In this document: piece after piece, positions 49,516-59,169 of the stretch
How the letters are laid out: every line of letters starts with the position of its first letter
Position numbering within the stretch: the stretch's first letter is position 1
Assembly: GCF_012349115.1 (NCBI RefSeq)
Contig: NZ_PQIG01000077.1
Span: 35,140-99,139 of the forward strand
Direction of reading: 5' to 3'
Length of the DNA stretch: 64,000 nucleotides
From: Rhizobium ruizarguesonis
Lineage (GTDB): Bacteria > Pseudomonadota > Alphaproteobacteria > Rhizobiales > Rhizobiaceae
Notes under the pieces: generated by a model
Told to the model about the DNA's origin: nothing
Database searches by the model: none
What the model saw: only the letters and a program-made list of their open reading frames with translations
Position numbers and translations under genes: made by a program

Positions 49516-50649
49516 TTACCCTATCCACGACCCGATGTCATTCCAAGTCGTGAAAACCATCAACGTCAGGATCATCGCCAGGCCGATGCGAAATGCAATT
49601 TCCTGGGCTGTGGAACCCAGCGGCTTCCCCCTCACCGCTTCCACCGCATAGAACATCAAGTGGCCGCCATCAAGTACCGGAACCGGCATCAGGTTAAGCA
49701 ATCCTATCGAAACAGAAAGCACCGCCGCAAGCTGCAACACTGCGCCTATCCCAAGCGACGCCATCTGGCCCGAGGCTTGCGCGACGCGGATCGGCCCACC
49801 CAATTGATCGGCGCGCATCGTTCCGCTGAAGATGTTACCGATATATTTGAAGGTGCCGGTGACGATATCCCGGGTCTGGAGCACAGACTCACGCAGCGCC
49901 TGGAGCGGCGTATAAGTCTGCAGGCGGAAATTGCCGGCCTGCTGGTTGGTGACGATGCCGATCTGGCCGACCTCAGCCTTGTTACCGAACTGGTCAGTCG
50001 TGTCGGTGCGTTGCGGCACCATCGGCACGTCGAGCTTCTGGCCGGCGCGCTCGATCGTCACGACGATCTGCTGGCTCGGCCGGATGCTGACATAGCGGCG
50101 CACGTCGTCGAAGGTCTCGACCTTGCCGCCATCGATGGCGACCAATAGATCGCCTGGAAGGATGCCGGCGGCAGCAGCAGCGCCATCAGGCTTGACCTCG
50201 GCAACGACAGGATCGGCGATCATGCGGCCGTAGACCGAGAAAAGAATGGTGAAGATGGCGATCGCCAGCAGAAAATTGGCAATCGGGCCAGCCGCGACGG
50301 TTGCAGCGCGTTTCCACAGCTTGGCGCCGGCAAAGGAGCGCGCCCTGTCCTCTTCGGACATGGCGGCGATCTTGTCGGTGTCGGGCTTGCTCGAAGCATC
50401 CTCGTCGCCGAAGAACCGGACGTAGCCGCCAAGCGGGATCACCGAGATCTTCCAGCGGGTTCCGTGGCGGTCGGTGAAGCCGAATATCTCCGGACCGAAA
50501 CCGACGGAAAAGGCAAGGATGCGAATGCCGCTCCAACGCCCGACGAGGTAATGGCCCATCTCATGCACGAAGACGAGCAGTGACAGCACGAGGATGAAGG
50601 TAACGATATTCCCCATCAAAAATGCGTATATGCCGCTCAGCGTTTCCAT
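49516..50649 (-). CDS. rseP: Site-2 intramembrane metalloprotease RseP
   Basis: This 377-residue inner-membrane protease of the S2P family cleaves anti-sigma factors or signal peptides. The zinc motif HEMGH lies near residue 30 in the first helix, a PDZ domain at about 130-215 (GAAAAAGILPGDLLVAIDGG) and the third zinc-ligand motif LLNLMPVPVLDGGHLMFY in the C-terminal part. About four membrane helices. 190 bases separate it from bamA, perhaps enough for an internal promoter. Confidence 0.95.
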   Translation of the reverse strand: METLSGIYAFLMGNIVTFILVLSLLVFVHEMGHYLVGRWSGIRILAFSVGFGPEIFGFTDRHGTRWKISVIPLGGYVRFFGDEDASSKPDTDKIAAMSEEDRARSFAGAKLWKRAATVAAGPIANFLLAIAIFTILFSVYGRMIADPVVAEVKPDGAAAAAGILPGDLLVAIDGGKVETFDDVRRYVSIRPSQQIVVTIERAGQKLDVPMVPQRTDTTDQFGNKAEVGQIGIVTNQQAGNFRLQTYTPLQALRESVLQTRDIVTGTFKYIGNIFSGTMRADQLGGPIRVAQASGQMASLGIGAVLQLAAVLSVSIGLLNLMPVPVLDGGHLMFYAVEAVRGKPLGSTAQEIAFRIGLAMILTLMVFTTWNDIGSWIG

Positions 50650-50677
50650 GAGTGCCTTCCGTCAGACTGCCTCGTTG

Positions 50678-51508
50678 TCAGAGTCCGAACAATGCCGCGC
50701 CAAGCGACGTCATTCCGGTCCCCTTTATCAGGGAAAAAAGCCATGCAAGCAAGAACGCCGAAAAACAGGCAAAAATCAGTCCGTCGACACGGTCCATGAC
50801 GCCGCCATGGCCCGGAATGAGACGGCTGGAATCCTTGACGCCGAATTTCCGCTTGATGAACGATTCGAAAAGATCGCCGGACTGGCTGCTAACCGACAGA
50901 ACAAGCGCCACGAAGGCGGCGATGATTTCAGCGCCCGGAAGGAGAAAATGGACGAGAACGACGCCGGCTGCGACCGCCGAAACGGCGCCGCCGATTGCAC
51001 CAGACCAGGTCTTTCCAGGCGAGATCGAAGGGGCAAGCTTCGGTCCGCCGAGCGCCCTGCCGACGAAATAGGCAAGGATATCGGTTGCCCAGACGACCGC
51101 AAAGACGAAGAGCATGGCGTAAAGGCCGGGCCGGTCATCGCTTCTGATCGCGGCAAGCGCCAGGCCGGTAGCGCCGGCATAAAACAGGCCAGCCGGAAAC
51201 CAGCGGCTCGTGCCCTGCAAGATGATGAGGGCGATGCCGACGGCGGTGACGCCGGCCAGCATGCCGGCGGCGAATTCGAAATTGCCGACAAGCACGAGGA
51301 AGGCGATCGCCGCCTCGCCGATCCAGCCGACGGCATTGGCAACCCAATCGCGGGCGATACCGGTGATCTTCGACCATTCATAGTAGATCAGCAAGCCAAT
51401 GACGACCGCCAGGATGCGGAAGGCAAGGCCGCCATACCAGGTGGCGGCGAGAACGATGGCCGCAAGAATCAGTCCTGAAACAATGCGGAGCTTCAATTCC
51501 CTCTGCAT
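50678..51508 (-). CDS. cdsA: Phosphatidate cytidylyltransferase
   Basis: This 276-residue membrane enzyme makes CDP-diacylglycerol. About eight hydrophobic helices are visible, and the CDS signature is seen in SPGKTWSGAIGGAV and KRKFGVKDSSRLIPGHGGVMDRVDGLIF. Start base 51508 is shared with the uppS stop region, so the two are coupled. Confidence 0.96.
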   Translation of the reverse strand: MQRELKLRIVSGLILAAIVLAATWYGGLAFRILAVVIGLLIYYEWSKITGIARDWVANAVGWIGEAAIAFLVLVGNFEFAAGMLAGVTAVGIALIILQGTSRWFPAGLFYAGATGLALAAIRSDDRPGLYAMLFVFAVVWATDILAYFVGRALGGPKLAPSISPGKTWSGAIGGAVSAVAAGVVLVHFLLPGAEIIAAFVALVLSVSSQSGDLFESFIKRKFGVKDSSRLIPGHGGVMDRVDGLIFACFSAFLLAWLFSLIKGTGMTSLGAALFGL

Positions 51509-52251
51509 CAGGTGCCGACCGCGGCTGCCTGCGACGAGAGGCCGCCGAAGCGCCGGTCGCGAGAGGCGAATGTCTCGAGCGCCGAACGGAAGATCTCGGG
51601 GGTGAAATCCGGCCAGTATTCCGGAAGGAAGATGAATTCCGAATAGGCGGCCTGCCAGAGGAGGAAGTTGGAAAGCCGCTCCTCGCCGCTGGTGCGGATG
51701 ATGAGATCCGGATCGGGGATACCTGCCGTGTCGAGACGGGCGTTGATCAGCGCCGGGGTGATGTCCTGCGCCCTCAGGCGGCCAGCCTCGACATCCCTGG
51801 CGAGGCTCACCGCGGCGCGGGCGATCTCGTCACGAGAGCCATAGTTGAAGGCGATGACCAGCGTCAGCGCCGTGTTGTCCTTGGTCGTTTCCTCGGCTTC
51901 GAGCAGCAGGCCGAGAATGTCGCTGCGCAGGCTGTGGCGGTCGCCGATCACCTTGATCCGCACGTTCTGGCGATGGAGCTCGGCGAGGTCACGGCGGATG
52001 AAAGCCTTGAGCAGACCGAGCAGATCAGAGACCTCGGCTTCGGGCCGACGCCAGTTCTCCGAGGAGAAGGCAAAGAGGGTCAGATATTTTATGCCGACGG
52101 CGCCGGCGGCGCGTACTGTCTCGCGTACCGCCTCCACACCCTTGCGATGGCCCATCGTGCGCGGCAGACCACGCTGCTTGGCCCAACGGCCATTGCCGTC
52201 CATGATGATGGCAACATGCTCTGGCACAGTCACAAATACAGATTCCGACAT
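51508..52251 (-). CDS. uppS: Undecaprenyl diphosphate synthase
   Basis: A 247-residue cis-prenyltransferase producing the lipid carrier for peptidoglycan and polysaccharides. Visible: [20 protein letters not shown] with the catalytic Asp, [25 protein letters not shown] and the C-terminal [24 protein letters not shown] 52249-52251 is chosen; the longer frame upstream has no family similarity. Confidence 0.97.
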   Translation of the reverse strand: MSESVFVTVPEHVAIIMDGNGRWAKQRGLPRTMGHRKGVEAVRETVRAAGAVGIKYLTLFAFSSENWRRPEAEVSDLLGLLKAFIRRDLAELHRQNVRIKVIGDRHSLRSDILGLLLEAEETTKDNTALTLVIAFNYGSRDEIARAAVSLARDVEAGRLRAQDITPALINARLDTAGIPDPDLIIRTSGEERLSNFLLWQAAYSEFIFLPEYWPDFTPEIFRSALETFASRDRRFGGLSSQAAAVGT

Positions 52252-52288
52252 TTCCCGTCCGGTCTTTCCAGGCAAAGGCACAGATCCA

Positions 52289-52849
52289 CTAGACCTGCAT
52301 GATTTCCTTTTCCTTCTCGCCAAGCAAGCGGTCGACTTCGGAAATCGTCTCGTCCGTCATCTTCTGTACACGTTCCGACTGCGCCCGGCTCTCGTCCTGG
52401 CCGATGACGCCGTCCTTTTCGGCCTTCTTGAGGCCGTCCATGCCATCGCGGCGGACATGGCGAATCGCCACCTTGCTCTTTTCTGCATAGTCGTGCGCTA
52501 CCTTGACGAGCGACTTGCGGCGCTCCTCGTTCAGTTCCGGCAGCGGAATGCGCAGGTTCTGGCCGTCGATGATCGGGTTGAGGCCGAGATTGGATTCGCG
52601 GATGCCGCGCTCGACGGCGCTGACCATCGACTTGTCCCAGACGGAAACCGACAGCATGCGCGGCTCAGGCACGGTGATGTTGGCGACCTGGTTCAGCGGC
52701 ATGCGCGAACCATAGGCCTCGACCGTGACCGGGTCGAGGATGTTGGCCGAAGCACGGCCGGTGCGCAGCGATGCGATGTCGCCCTTGAATGCGGAAATCG
52801 CGCCATCCATGCGGCGCTTCAGTTCCTTGATGTCGATACCTTCACTCAT
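52289..52849 (-). CDS. frr: Ribosome recycling factor
   Basis: A 186-residue protein that splits post-termination ribosomes with EF-G. Visible: [61 protein letters not shown] and the C-terminal helix [19 protein letters not shown]. Length matches the family. ATG 52847-52849. Confidence 0.98.
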   Translation of the reverse strand: MSEGIDIKELKRRMDGAISAFKGDIASLRTGRASANILDPVTVEAYGSRMPLNQVANITVPEPRMLSVSVWDKSMVSAVERGIRESNLGLNPIIDGQNLRIPLPELNEERRKSLVKVAHDYAEKSKVAIRHVRRDGMDGLKKAEKDGVIGQDESRAQSERVQKMTDETISEVDRLLGEKEKEIMQV

Positions 52850-52901
52850 GTCGATGCTCCCGTCTGGCGAGGGCTGCGCCGAAACCGCGGCGCAGCTTAT
52901 A

Positions 52902-53624
52902 TCAGTTGTCGGAGACGATGGTCTTGAGGCCACCGCCCGTCAAGATTTCAGCAAAACCGCCTTTCTCGTGGATCGAGAAGACGATGATCGGAATGGAATT
53001 TTCTCTGGCGAGCGCCACGGCGGCAACGTCCATCACCGCCAGCCCCCTGTCCAGCACTTCCTGGTGCGTCAGCCGGTCGAGGCGGGTCGCATCGGGATAT
53101 TTCTTTGGGTCGGCGGTGTAGATGCCGTCGACCTGCGTGCCCTTGAAGATCGCTTCCGCACCCATTTCGGCGGCGCGCAGTGCCGCAGCGGAATCGGTGG
53201 TGAAGAAGGGATTGCCGGTGCCGCCGGCAAAAATCACCACGCGTCCCATCGACAGATGGTAAAGGGTCGCGCGCTGCGAGAAACTTTCACAGATCTCCGG
53301 CATGGAGATGGCCGAAAGCACCACCGTATCGATGTTCAGCTTGCGCAGCGAGGTCGCCAGCGCCAGCGCGTTGATGATAGTGCCGAGCATGCCCATATGG
53401 TCGCCGGTGACCCGGTCGCCGCCCTTGGACGCTACCGCCACACCGCGGAAGATATTGCCGCCACCGACGACGACGCCGACTTCCACGCCCATATGCCTTG
53501 CCTCGGCGATATCGGATGCAATGCGGTCCGCCACCGTCACATCGATCCCGAAACCCTGGCCACCCATGAGCGCTTCGCCGGAAGCCTTGAGTAGAACACG
53601 TTTATAGACAGGCTCTAAAGACAT
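52902..53624 (-). CDS. pyrH: UMP kinase
   Basis: A 240-residue amino-acid-kinase-fold enzyme forming UDP. Visible: [65 protein letters not shown] and a C-terminal regulatory part. It lies between tsf and frr as usual. Confidence 0.98.
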   Translation of the reverse strand: MSLEPVYKRVLLKASGEALMGGQGFGIDVTVADRIASDIAEARHMGVEVGVVVGGGNIFRGVAVASKGGDRVTGDHMGMLGTIINALALATSLRKLNIDTVVLSAISMPEICESFSQRATLYHLSMGRVVIFAGGTGNPFFTTDSAAALRAAEMGAEAIFKGTQVDGIYTADPKKYPDATRLDRLTHQEVLDRGLAVMDVAAVALARENSIPIIVFSIHEKGGFAEILTGGGLKTIVSDN

Positions 53625-53659
53625 CTTGGCTCCTCGTAAATTGCCGTGAATGCCCGATA

Positions 53660-53697
53660 CACGAAGGGCACCGCGTTGTCACGCGATGCCCTTCGTG
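53660..53697. terminator. Hairpin between tsf and pyrH
   Basis: CACGAAGGGCA (53660-53670) pairs with TGCCCTTCGTG (53687-53697), with an inner CGCG pair in the loop. On the transcript of this operon (minus strand) there is no U-run after it, so it may attenuate or mark an RNase site between tsf and pyrH rather than end transcription. Confidence 0.5.
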
Positions 53698-53720
53698 TTT
53701 TCCCAATTATGGCTGGAAGA

Positions 53721-54647
53721 TCAACCCTTGACGGCAGCAGCGACTTCGGCTGCGAAGTCGGTTTCTTCCTTCTCGACGCCTTCGCCGAGCAGCAGACGGG
53801 CCATGCCGGCAACTTCGATCGGCGCGCCGACGGCCTTTTCAGCTTCCTTGATGGCGGCTGCGACGGTCAGATCCGGATTGATGACGAAAGCCTGCGAGAG
53901 AAGGGCGACTTCCTCGAAGAACTTGCGCATGCGGCCTTCGACCATCTTCTCGATGATGTTGTCAGGCTTGCCGGAAGCGCGCGACTGCTCGATGAAGACG
54001 TTGCGCTCGCGCTCGGCGACGGCGGCATCGACTTCTTCCGGGCGGATCGCCAGCGGCGCGGTCGCGGCGATGTGCATGGCGACCTGACGGCCGATGGCGT
54101 TCAGGGCTTCCTTGTCGCCGGTCGACTTCAGCGCGACGAGAACGCCGAGCTTGCCGAGGCCGTCGGAAACAGCATTGTGGATATAGGTGGCGACGACGCC
54201 GTCCTCGACCGAGAGAGCGGTCGAACGACGCAGGTTCATGTTCTCGCCGATCGTTGCGATCGCATCCTTGATCGTGTCGGAAACCGACTTGCCGGATGCC
54301 GGGTAGTTCGCAGCGGCAACGGCCTCGACGGTGCCGTCGGTCGAGACAGCGACCTTGGCGATGCCGCGGACGAGTTCCTGGAAGGCATCGTTACGGGCAA
54401 CGAAGTCGGTTTCGGAATTGACTTCGACGACGACGGCCTTGGTGCCCTGGCTCGAAACGCCGATGAGGCCTTCGGCGGCGGTGCGGCCGGACTTCTTGTC
54501 GGCCTTGGCGATACCCTTGGCGCGCAGCCAGTCGATCGCCGCTTCCATGTCGCCACCGGTTTCAGCAAGAGCCTTCTTGCAGTCCATCATGCCTGCGCCG
54601 GTCTTTTCGCGCAGTTCCTTCACCATTGCAGCCGTAATCTCGCTCAT
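53721..54647 (-). CDS. tsf: Elongation factor Ts
   Basis: A 308-residue nucleotide-exchange factor for EF-Tu. Visible: [35 protein letters not shown], the core repeats, and [14 protein letters not shown] near the end. It follows rpsB by 255 bases on the same strand. Confidence 0.98.
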   Translation of the reverse strand: MSEITAAMVKELREKTGAGMMDCKKALAETGGDMEAAIDWLRAKGIAKADKKSGRTAAEGLIGVSSQGTKAVVVEVNSETDFVARNDAFQELVRGIAKVAVSTDGTVEAVAAANYPASGKSVSDTIKDAIATIGENMNLRRSTALSVEDGVVATYIHNAVSDGLGKLGVLVALKSTGDKEALNAIGRQVAMHIAATAPLAIRPEEVDAAVAERERNVFIEQSRASGKPDNIIEKMVEGRMRKFFEEVALLSQAFVINPDLTVAAAIKEAEKAVGAPIEVAGMARLLLGEGVEKEETDFAAEVAAAVKG

Positions 54648-54840
54648 TAGCTTCCTCTTGTCGGTTCATACGGTGGAGCGCAAAGCGCGGCTCGGCACCG
54701 GATTGAGGCACGAAATGTACCTGTATGTATGACAGCGTGATGAAGACGCGTCATAACGAAACTTCTCGGGCGGAGAGCCTGACGCCCTCCCCTTGAAACA
54801 GGCAAGGCCGCCGAACTTCGATGAGTCGCGAGCGGCCTTT

Positions 54841-54870
54841 CCCAGTCTCTGCAAGCCCAGTCTCTGCAAG
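54841..54870. repeat. Perfect tandem 15-bp repeat in the rpsB-tsf gap
   Basis: CCCAGTCTCTGCAAG occurs twice head to tail. It lies just before a GGCGGATC-TTTC-GATCCGCC hairpin (54875-54894) that immediately follows the rpsB stop on the minus strand. The hairpin may be an attenuator; the tandem copy looks like a recent slippage duplication. Confidence 0.6.
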
Positions 54871-54902
54871 CATTGGCGGATCTTTCGATCCGCCCGCTTT
54901 CA

Positions 54903-55670
54903 TCAGCCTTCGGCTGCTTCCTCGAGAGCCGGCTCGACCGGAACTTCGAAGGATGCGCCGAGATCGCGGCCGGAAGAGCCCTGCTGACGCGCGATGCCGT
55001 CGATGGCGGCGCGGGAAATCAGCTCGCAATAAAGGGCGATTGCGCGCGATGCGTCGTCGTTACCCGGGATCGGATAGTCGATCAGGTCCGGATCGCAGTT
55101 CGAATCGATGATGGCGACAACCGGGATGCCGAGGCGCTTGGCTTCGTCGATCGCGATCTTTTCCTTGTTGGTGTCGATGATGAACATCAGATCGGGCGTG
55201 CCGCCCATATCGCGGATACCGCCGAGAGCCTTGTCGAGCTTTTCACGCTCGCGCTCAAGGTTCAGGCGTTCCTTCTTGGTGAAGCCCTGGGCTTCGCCGT
55301 TCAGGATCTCGTCGAGCTTGCGCAGGCGCTGGATCGAGTTGGAGATCGTCTTCCAGTTCGTCATCATGCCGCCGAGCCAGCGCGAGTTGACGTAGTACTG
55401 GGCCGAGCGCTTGGCGCTGTCGGCAATGATCTCAGACGCCTGGCGCTTGGTGCCGACGAAGAGAACACGGCCGCCGCGGGCAACGGTGTCGCTGACGACC
55501 TGAAGGGCGCGCGACAGCATCGGAACGGTCTGGGCCAGGTCGATGATGTGGATGTTATTACGATCGCCGAAGATGTACGGCTTCATCTTCGGGTTCCAGC
55601 GATGGGTCTGGTGGCCGAAGTGGACGCCTGCCTCAAGCAGCTGGCGCATAGAAAAATCAGGCAATGCCAT
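54903..55670 (-). CDS. rpsB: Ribosomal protein uS2
   Basis: A 255-residue small-subunit protein with the S2 pattern: [61 protein letters not shown] and IAIVDSNCDP-like [22 protein letters not shown]. It begins the long rpsB-tsf-pyrH-frr-uppS-cdsA-rseP-bamA-lpxD-fabZ-lpxA-lpxI-lpxB series; the promoter is likely in 55671-55851. Confidence 0.98.
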   Translation of the reverse strand: MALPDFSMRQLLEAGVHFGHQTHRWNPKMKPYIFGDRNNIHIIDLAQTVPMLSRALQVVSDTVARGGRVLFVGTKRQASEIIADSAKRSAQYYVNSRWLGGMMTNWKTISNSIQRLRKLDEILNGEAQGFTKKERLNLEREREKLDKALGGIRDMGGTPDLMFIIDTNKEKIAIDEAKRLGIPVVAIIDSNCDPDLIDYPIPGNDDASRAIALYCELISRAAIDGIARQQGSSGRDLGASFEVPVEPALEEAAEG

Positions 55671-55851
55671 GCCTTGTTACTCCTTTTCCGGTTGAACCTC
55701 CGCAAGGCGAACAGCATCCTCTTCGAGAATGCCACCGGGCGGAACAGCCCGGATTTCTCCCGGACGATCCCATGCCTTACGTGTGGAATGCCGGTGCCCA
55801 TACATTCGATTTGGCACAAAAGCAAGGCTTATGCGGAAAAAACCTGGCCGC

Positions 55852-56958
55852 TTAGCTTACCAGTGTCGGCAGCAGCGACAGCAAGACGCCTGCATCCGGC
55901 ATCGGCAGGATGGCATCGACCTCGGCCGGCAGCAGAGAGCCGATCGCGCTGTCGGCATTGCCGGTGGCAGTCCCCAGCGGACCACGGAAGCCGTGTCTCG
56001 TCCAGGCAAGTTCCTGGAGCTTCGGGCTCACCAGTGCTTCGATCAGCCGGTTGGCGTTCTCGTCGACGACGATCAGCGGATGTGCTGAATAAACGGTCGG
56101 GCGCGGATAGAGCACCACGGGCTTTGCGCCGGCGCTCGCCTTGATCCGCTCCCATCGCGCGGGATCGGCGAGGATCCATTCGACCAGCTGGTTTTCATAG
56201 CCGACGATCATCGGCTCGCCGCCGAGGCCGCCTGCCAGATACTGATCGAAAAGCTTGCCTGAGGATGGCGACTTGAAGCCCATGTTGCGGAAGATCGCCT
56301 GCACTTTGCCGCCAAACGTAGCAAGGTCACCTGATGTCGCGACATTGCCGCTGAAAAGGCTGAGCACCAGGCCTGCGAACATGAAGCCGGAATTGGAGCG
56401 GTTCGGATCGGTCGAGACGATGCGGGCGCGGCCATAGAGCGAATTGACGCCGAGCTTCGACCAGTCGGATCCGGCAAGAATCGCATCAAGCAACGCCTTG
56501 AGGTCGAGCTGATGATGACCTTCGTTCGTCACCGTCACCAATCCCGCTTTCATCAGTCCGTCGACAACGGGCTGCCAGGAATAGACCACGATCGGTGTGT
56601 TCAGCACGACGCGGTCGTTGCGGATATTGATGCCGTTTTGCCTGGCGATATCGACCATGATCGAGGAGGACGGCCAGAGGAATTGCGGACGCTGCGACAG
56701 CAGCGCCTGTTCGCGGACCATCTCGACGGAGCCGGCGACGCGGCTGTCCACCGTCAACCCGTATCCGCCGAGCGCCCTGATGACGTCAGGATCGGCCAGG
56801 AAGGCCTCCTTTTCGCCGCCGACGAAGCCGAACAGCGTCGTGCGGCTGCCGAGCAGGCCCTGCAATTCCGGCCGATCCCGGACGGCGAAATAACCGCCGG
56901 TGCCCGCGACGCCGGCTCCGAGCAGTCCCACTCCAAAGGCGCGACGAGAAAGGGCCAT
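55852..56958 (-). CDS. Tat-exported solute-binding-like protein of the TelA/VWA cluster
   Basis: A 368-residue periplasmic protein with a twin-arginine signal (LSRRAFGVGLLGAGVAG) and a type 2 solute-binding-like fold: FLWPSSSIMVDIARQNGINI, NTPIVVYSWQPVVDGL, NRSNSGFMFAGLVLSL, and PVVLYPRPTVYSAHPLIVVDENA. The same arrangement is found in the N-terminal half of the VWA protein two genes upstream, so the two may be related by duplication. Ligand unknown. Last gene of a four-gene operon; ATG shares its A with the stop of the previous gene. Confidence 0.75.
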   Translation of the reverse strand: MALSRRAFGVGLLGAGVAGTGGYFAVRDRPELQGLLGSRTTLFGFVGGEKEAFLADPDVIRALGGYGLTVDSRVAGSVEMVREQALLSQRPQFLWPSSSIMVDIARQNGINIRNDRVVLNTPIVVYSWQPVVDGLMKAGLVTVTNEGHHQLDLKALLDAILAGSDWSKLGVNSLYGRARIVSTDPNRSNSGFMFAGLVLSLFSGNVATSGDLATFGGKVQAIFRNMGFKSPSSGKLFDQYLAGGLGGEPMIVGYENQLVEWILADPARWERIKASAGAKPVVLYPRPTVYSAHPLIVVDENANRLIEALVSPKLQELAWTRHGFRGPLGTATGNADSAIGSLLPAEVDAILPMPDAGVLLSLLPTLVS

Positions 56959-57575
56959 CAGCGTCCGATATCCTCTTTGAGCGATGCCTGGATGAGGCGC
57001 AGATCAGTGTCGAGCGTGCCGAGTTCCTCATCAACCAGGCTGTCGGCATAATGGACGAAGGCCTCTTCGAGCTTCACCAGCACGCCGCGCACTTCCTCCA
57101 GCTGCTTGGGGTCGGGAACTCGCTTGGCCTCGATGACGGCAAAACCTTCCGCCACCTCGGCAGAACGCGGCAGATAATAGGAGAGGAACCGCCGCACGGC
57201 ATTGGCACTTTCGGGCTTGGCTTCGACCTTGCGAAAGACATCGGCGGCGATTTCAGCGAGATGCCGGACTGCGGCCGCCATCTGTTTGTCGCCGATCACA
57301 TCCGCGGCAGTCTCCAGGCGTTCGGCAAAGGGAACGGCGGCCACCAGCAGCTCACGGGCAAAGGCGACGCGTCCGCTGCCGATGCTCTTGATATCGAGGC
57401 CTTCGAACAGCCGGCGCGGCGCAAGCAGAATGACGAGGCCGGCAAAGACCAGGAGGGCGATGATGGCAGCGATCCAGAACGGCATGCCGGCGGCAAAGCT
57501 CAAGAGCGGCACGGTGATTGCCGCCGCCAGTCCCGCTACGATCCAGTTGCCGTCATTGCCGAGCCAGTTGCGCAT
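56958..57575 (-). CDS. XpaC-family membrane protein
   Basis: A 205-residue protein with two N-terminal membrane helices (about 12-50) and a helical cytoplasmic part (RRFLSYYLPRSAEVAEGFAVIEAKRV), the pattern of the 5-bromo-4-chloroindolyl-phosphate-hydrolysis (XpaC) family. In many bacteria xpaC lies next to telA; the true function is unknown. It starts 8 bases after the VWA gene. Confidence 0.8.
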   Translation of the reverse strand: MRNWLGNDGNWIVAGLAAAITVPLLSFAAGMPFWIAAIIALLVFAGLVILLAPRRLFEGLDIKSIGSGRVAFARELLVAAVPFAERLETAADVIGDKQMAAAVRHLAEIAADVFRKVEAKPESANAVRRFLSYYLPRSAEVAEGFAVIEAKRVPDPKQLEEVRGVLVKLEEAFVHYADSLVDEELGTLDTDLRLIQASLKEDIGR

Positions 57576-57582
57576 GCCTGTC

Positions 57583-59169
57583 CTAATTATAGCCTCGCGC
57601 CGTACGAAAGGCGGTGGCGAGATCCGAACCGCCGTCGAACACGCGCGCTGAGGTCAGCTTGGCGAGGCTGTCGAGCTGGGTCTTGTCGGCATCGCCGAAT
57701 GTGATGCCGAAGATCGGCACATGTGGCTCCATCGCGTTCCATGAACGCATGAAAGCCTGGCTTTGATCATCGGACTTGCCGTCGGTCATGATGACGATGG
57801 CAGGCAGATAAGTCGAGAGCCTGTCAGTTCGGGTAATCTGCTGCAGAGCCTGTTCAGCGCAGGCATACATATTCGTGCCGCCATCGGCCTTCTGCCGGGA
57901 AATCTCGTTCAGCAGCCCTTCCTGCTCCAGCGGGTTTCCACTGGCCATGAAAGTGTTGCGCACGCTGCCGTCGAAGGGAATGACGATAATCTGGTCGGCG
58001 GGCGACCATTGCACCAGCACCTTGCTCGCCTCGTCGGGCGTCAACAGGAAACGCATCGCCTTCTGCAGCTGGTCTTCGCCGTCACCCTGCATCGAGCCGG
58101 AAAAATCGAGGCAGAGCGCGGTCAGCGACGGTTTGCGCAGCGCCGCCTGATAAAGGTTGAGCGCCTGGCGGATGACGCCGGCCTCCGGCATGCGGATCGC
58201 CGTCACCAGCCGGGCGGGGTCGAAATTCCAGCTTGGGTCCGGTTTTGCGGCAACGCCGGTCAGCGGAATGCGCCGGCCGGTATCGGCGATGCGCTGCTGC
58301 ACGGGGGCAGAGCTCAGATAGGCGAGCAGATCGTTGAAGAAGGTCTGGACTTCTGGCCCGCGGCCATGATCGACGAAACCGATCGGTGAATCCGCCATGG
58401 CCACACCATCGGCCGGATAGATCGCGTAAAGCGGTTCCTGCGACAGGGCGACAAGCTTGTCGTTGGTTTCCTTCAGCACCGCCTCGTAATTCCACATCGC
58501 GTCGTAGACCGTGCCCTTGCCGGCGGATTCGACATAGAGATCGGCAAGCCAGCCGGAAGAACCGGAAGAGCGCACGACACCTGACAGCAGCGACCGGACG
58601 CTCTCTTGGACGTGTTTGTCGTCGAGATCGCCGGGTTCGATCACCGGTTTGTTACCGAGCGCGCTCGACAGCATGGCAAGATAGGCGCTGGCGCCCGAAT
58701 TGGATTGCGTCGCCGAGGTCATCAGGAACTTCAGGGATCCGCTCTCGACGGCAGCGAGAATGTCCTTCATGAAGACATCCTTGTCGATCCAGCCGAGCTG
58801 CTGCGCTTTCGACCTGCGCACACCCAATACCACCGGCGTCTGGGCGATCGAGGTCAGGTTCTTGACGCGGCGCCTGGTGTCGAACATGTCGACCCAGACG
58901 CTGGAGGCCGGCCAGACTGCATCCTGCGCGACGCCCTCGTCGCTCTGCAGCGCCAGGCCGATATCGAGCGTGCCTTCATATTTGAAGGTGCAGGCGGCGT
59001 TCTTCTGCTTGCAGAATTCCTCGACGATCGGCTGCAGAACGGTATTCTCCGATCCCGATAGGATCGAAAACTCCGGCCCCTGGCCGAAGGGATTGCAGCC
59101 GGACAGGGACAGAAGGGCAAGAAGTGCCAGGCCTGAAAGCAGTGCTCGCATCGTCATCTTGCCGATCAC
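57583..59169 (-). CDS. Lipoprotein with solute-binding-like and VWA domains
   Basis: A 528-residue lipoprotein: lipobox LSGC after a hydrophobic signal, a solute-binding-like domain (about 30-320: FSILSGSENTVLQPIVEEFC, QSDEGVAQDAVWPASSVWVD, QSNSGASAYLAMLSSAL) and a C-terminal von Willebrand factor A domain (about 350-528) with the MIDAS motif DFSGSM, then DGGTNMYACAE and IVIMTDGKSDD. The combination suggests a surface or periplasmic metal-dependent adhesion or assembly role; this is inference. The start overlaps the telA stop by 4 bases. Confidence 0.82.
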   Translation of the reverse strand: MIGKMTMRALLSGLALLALLSLSGCNPFGQGPEFSILSGSENTVLQPIVEEFCKQKNAACTFKYEGTLDIGLALQSDEGVAQDAVWPASSVWVDMFDTRRRVKNLTSIAQTPVVLGVRRSKAQQLGWIDKDVFMKDILAAVESGSLKFLMTSATQSNSGASAYLAMLSSALGNKPVIEPGDLDDKHVQESVRSLLSGVVRSSGSSGWLADLYVESAGKGTVYDAMWNYEAVLKETNDKLVALSQEPLYAIYPADGVAMADSPIGFVDHGRGPEVQTFFNDLLAYLSSAPVQQRIADTGRRIPLTGVAAKPDPSWNFDPARLVTAIRMPEAGVIRQALNLYQAALRKPSLTALCLDFSGSMQGDGEDQLQKAMRFLLTPDEASKVLVQWSPADQIIVIPFDGSVRNTFMASGNPLEQEGLLNEISRQKADGGTNMYACAEQALQQITRTDRLSTYLPAIVIMTDGKSDDQSQAFMRSWNAMEPHVPIFGITFGDADKTQLDSLAKLTSARVFDGGSDLATAFRTARGYN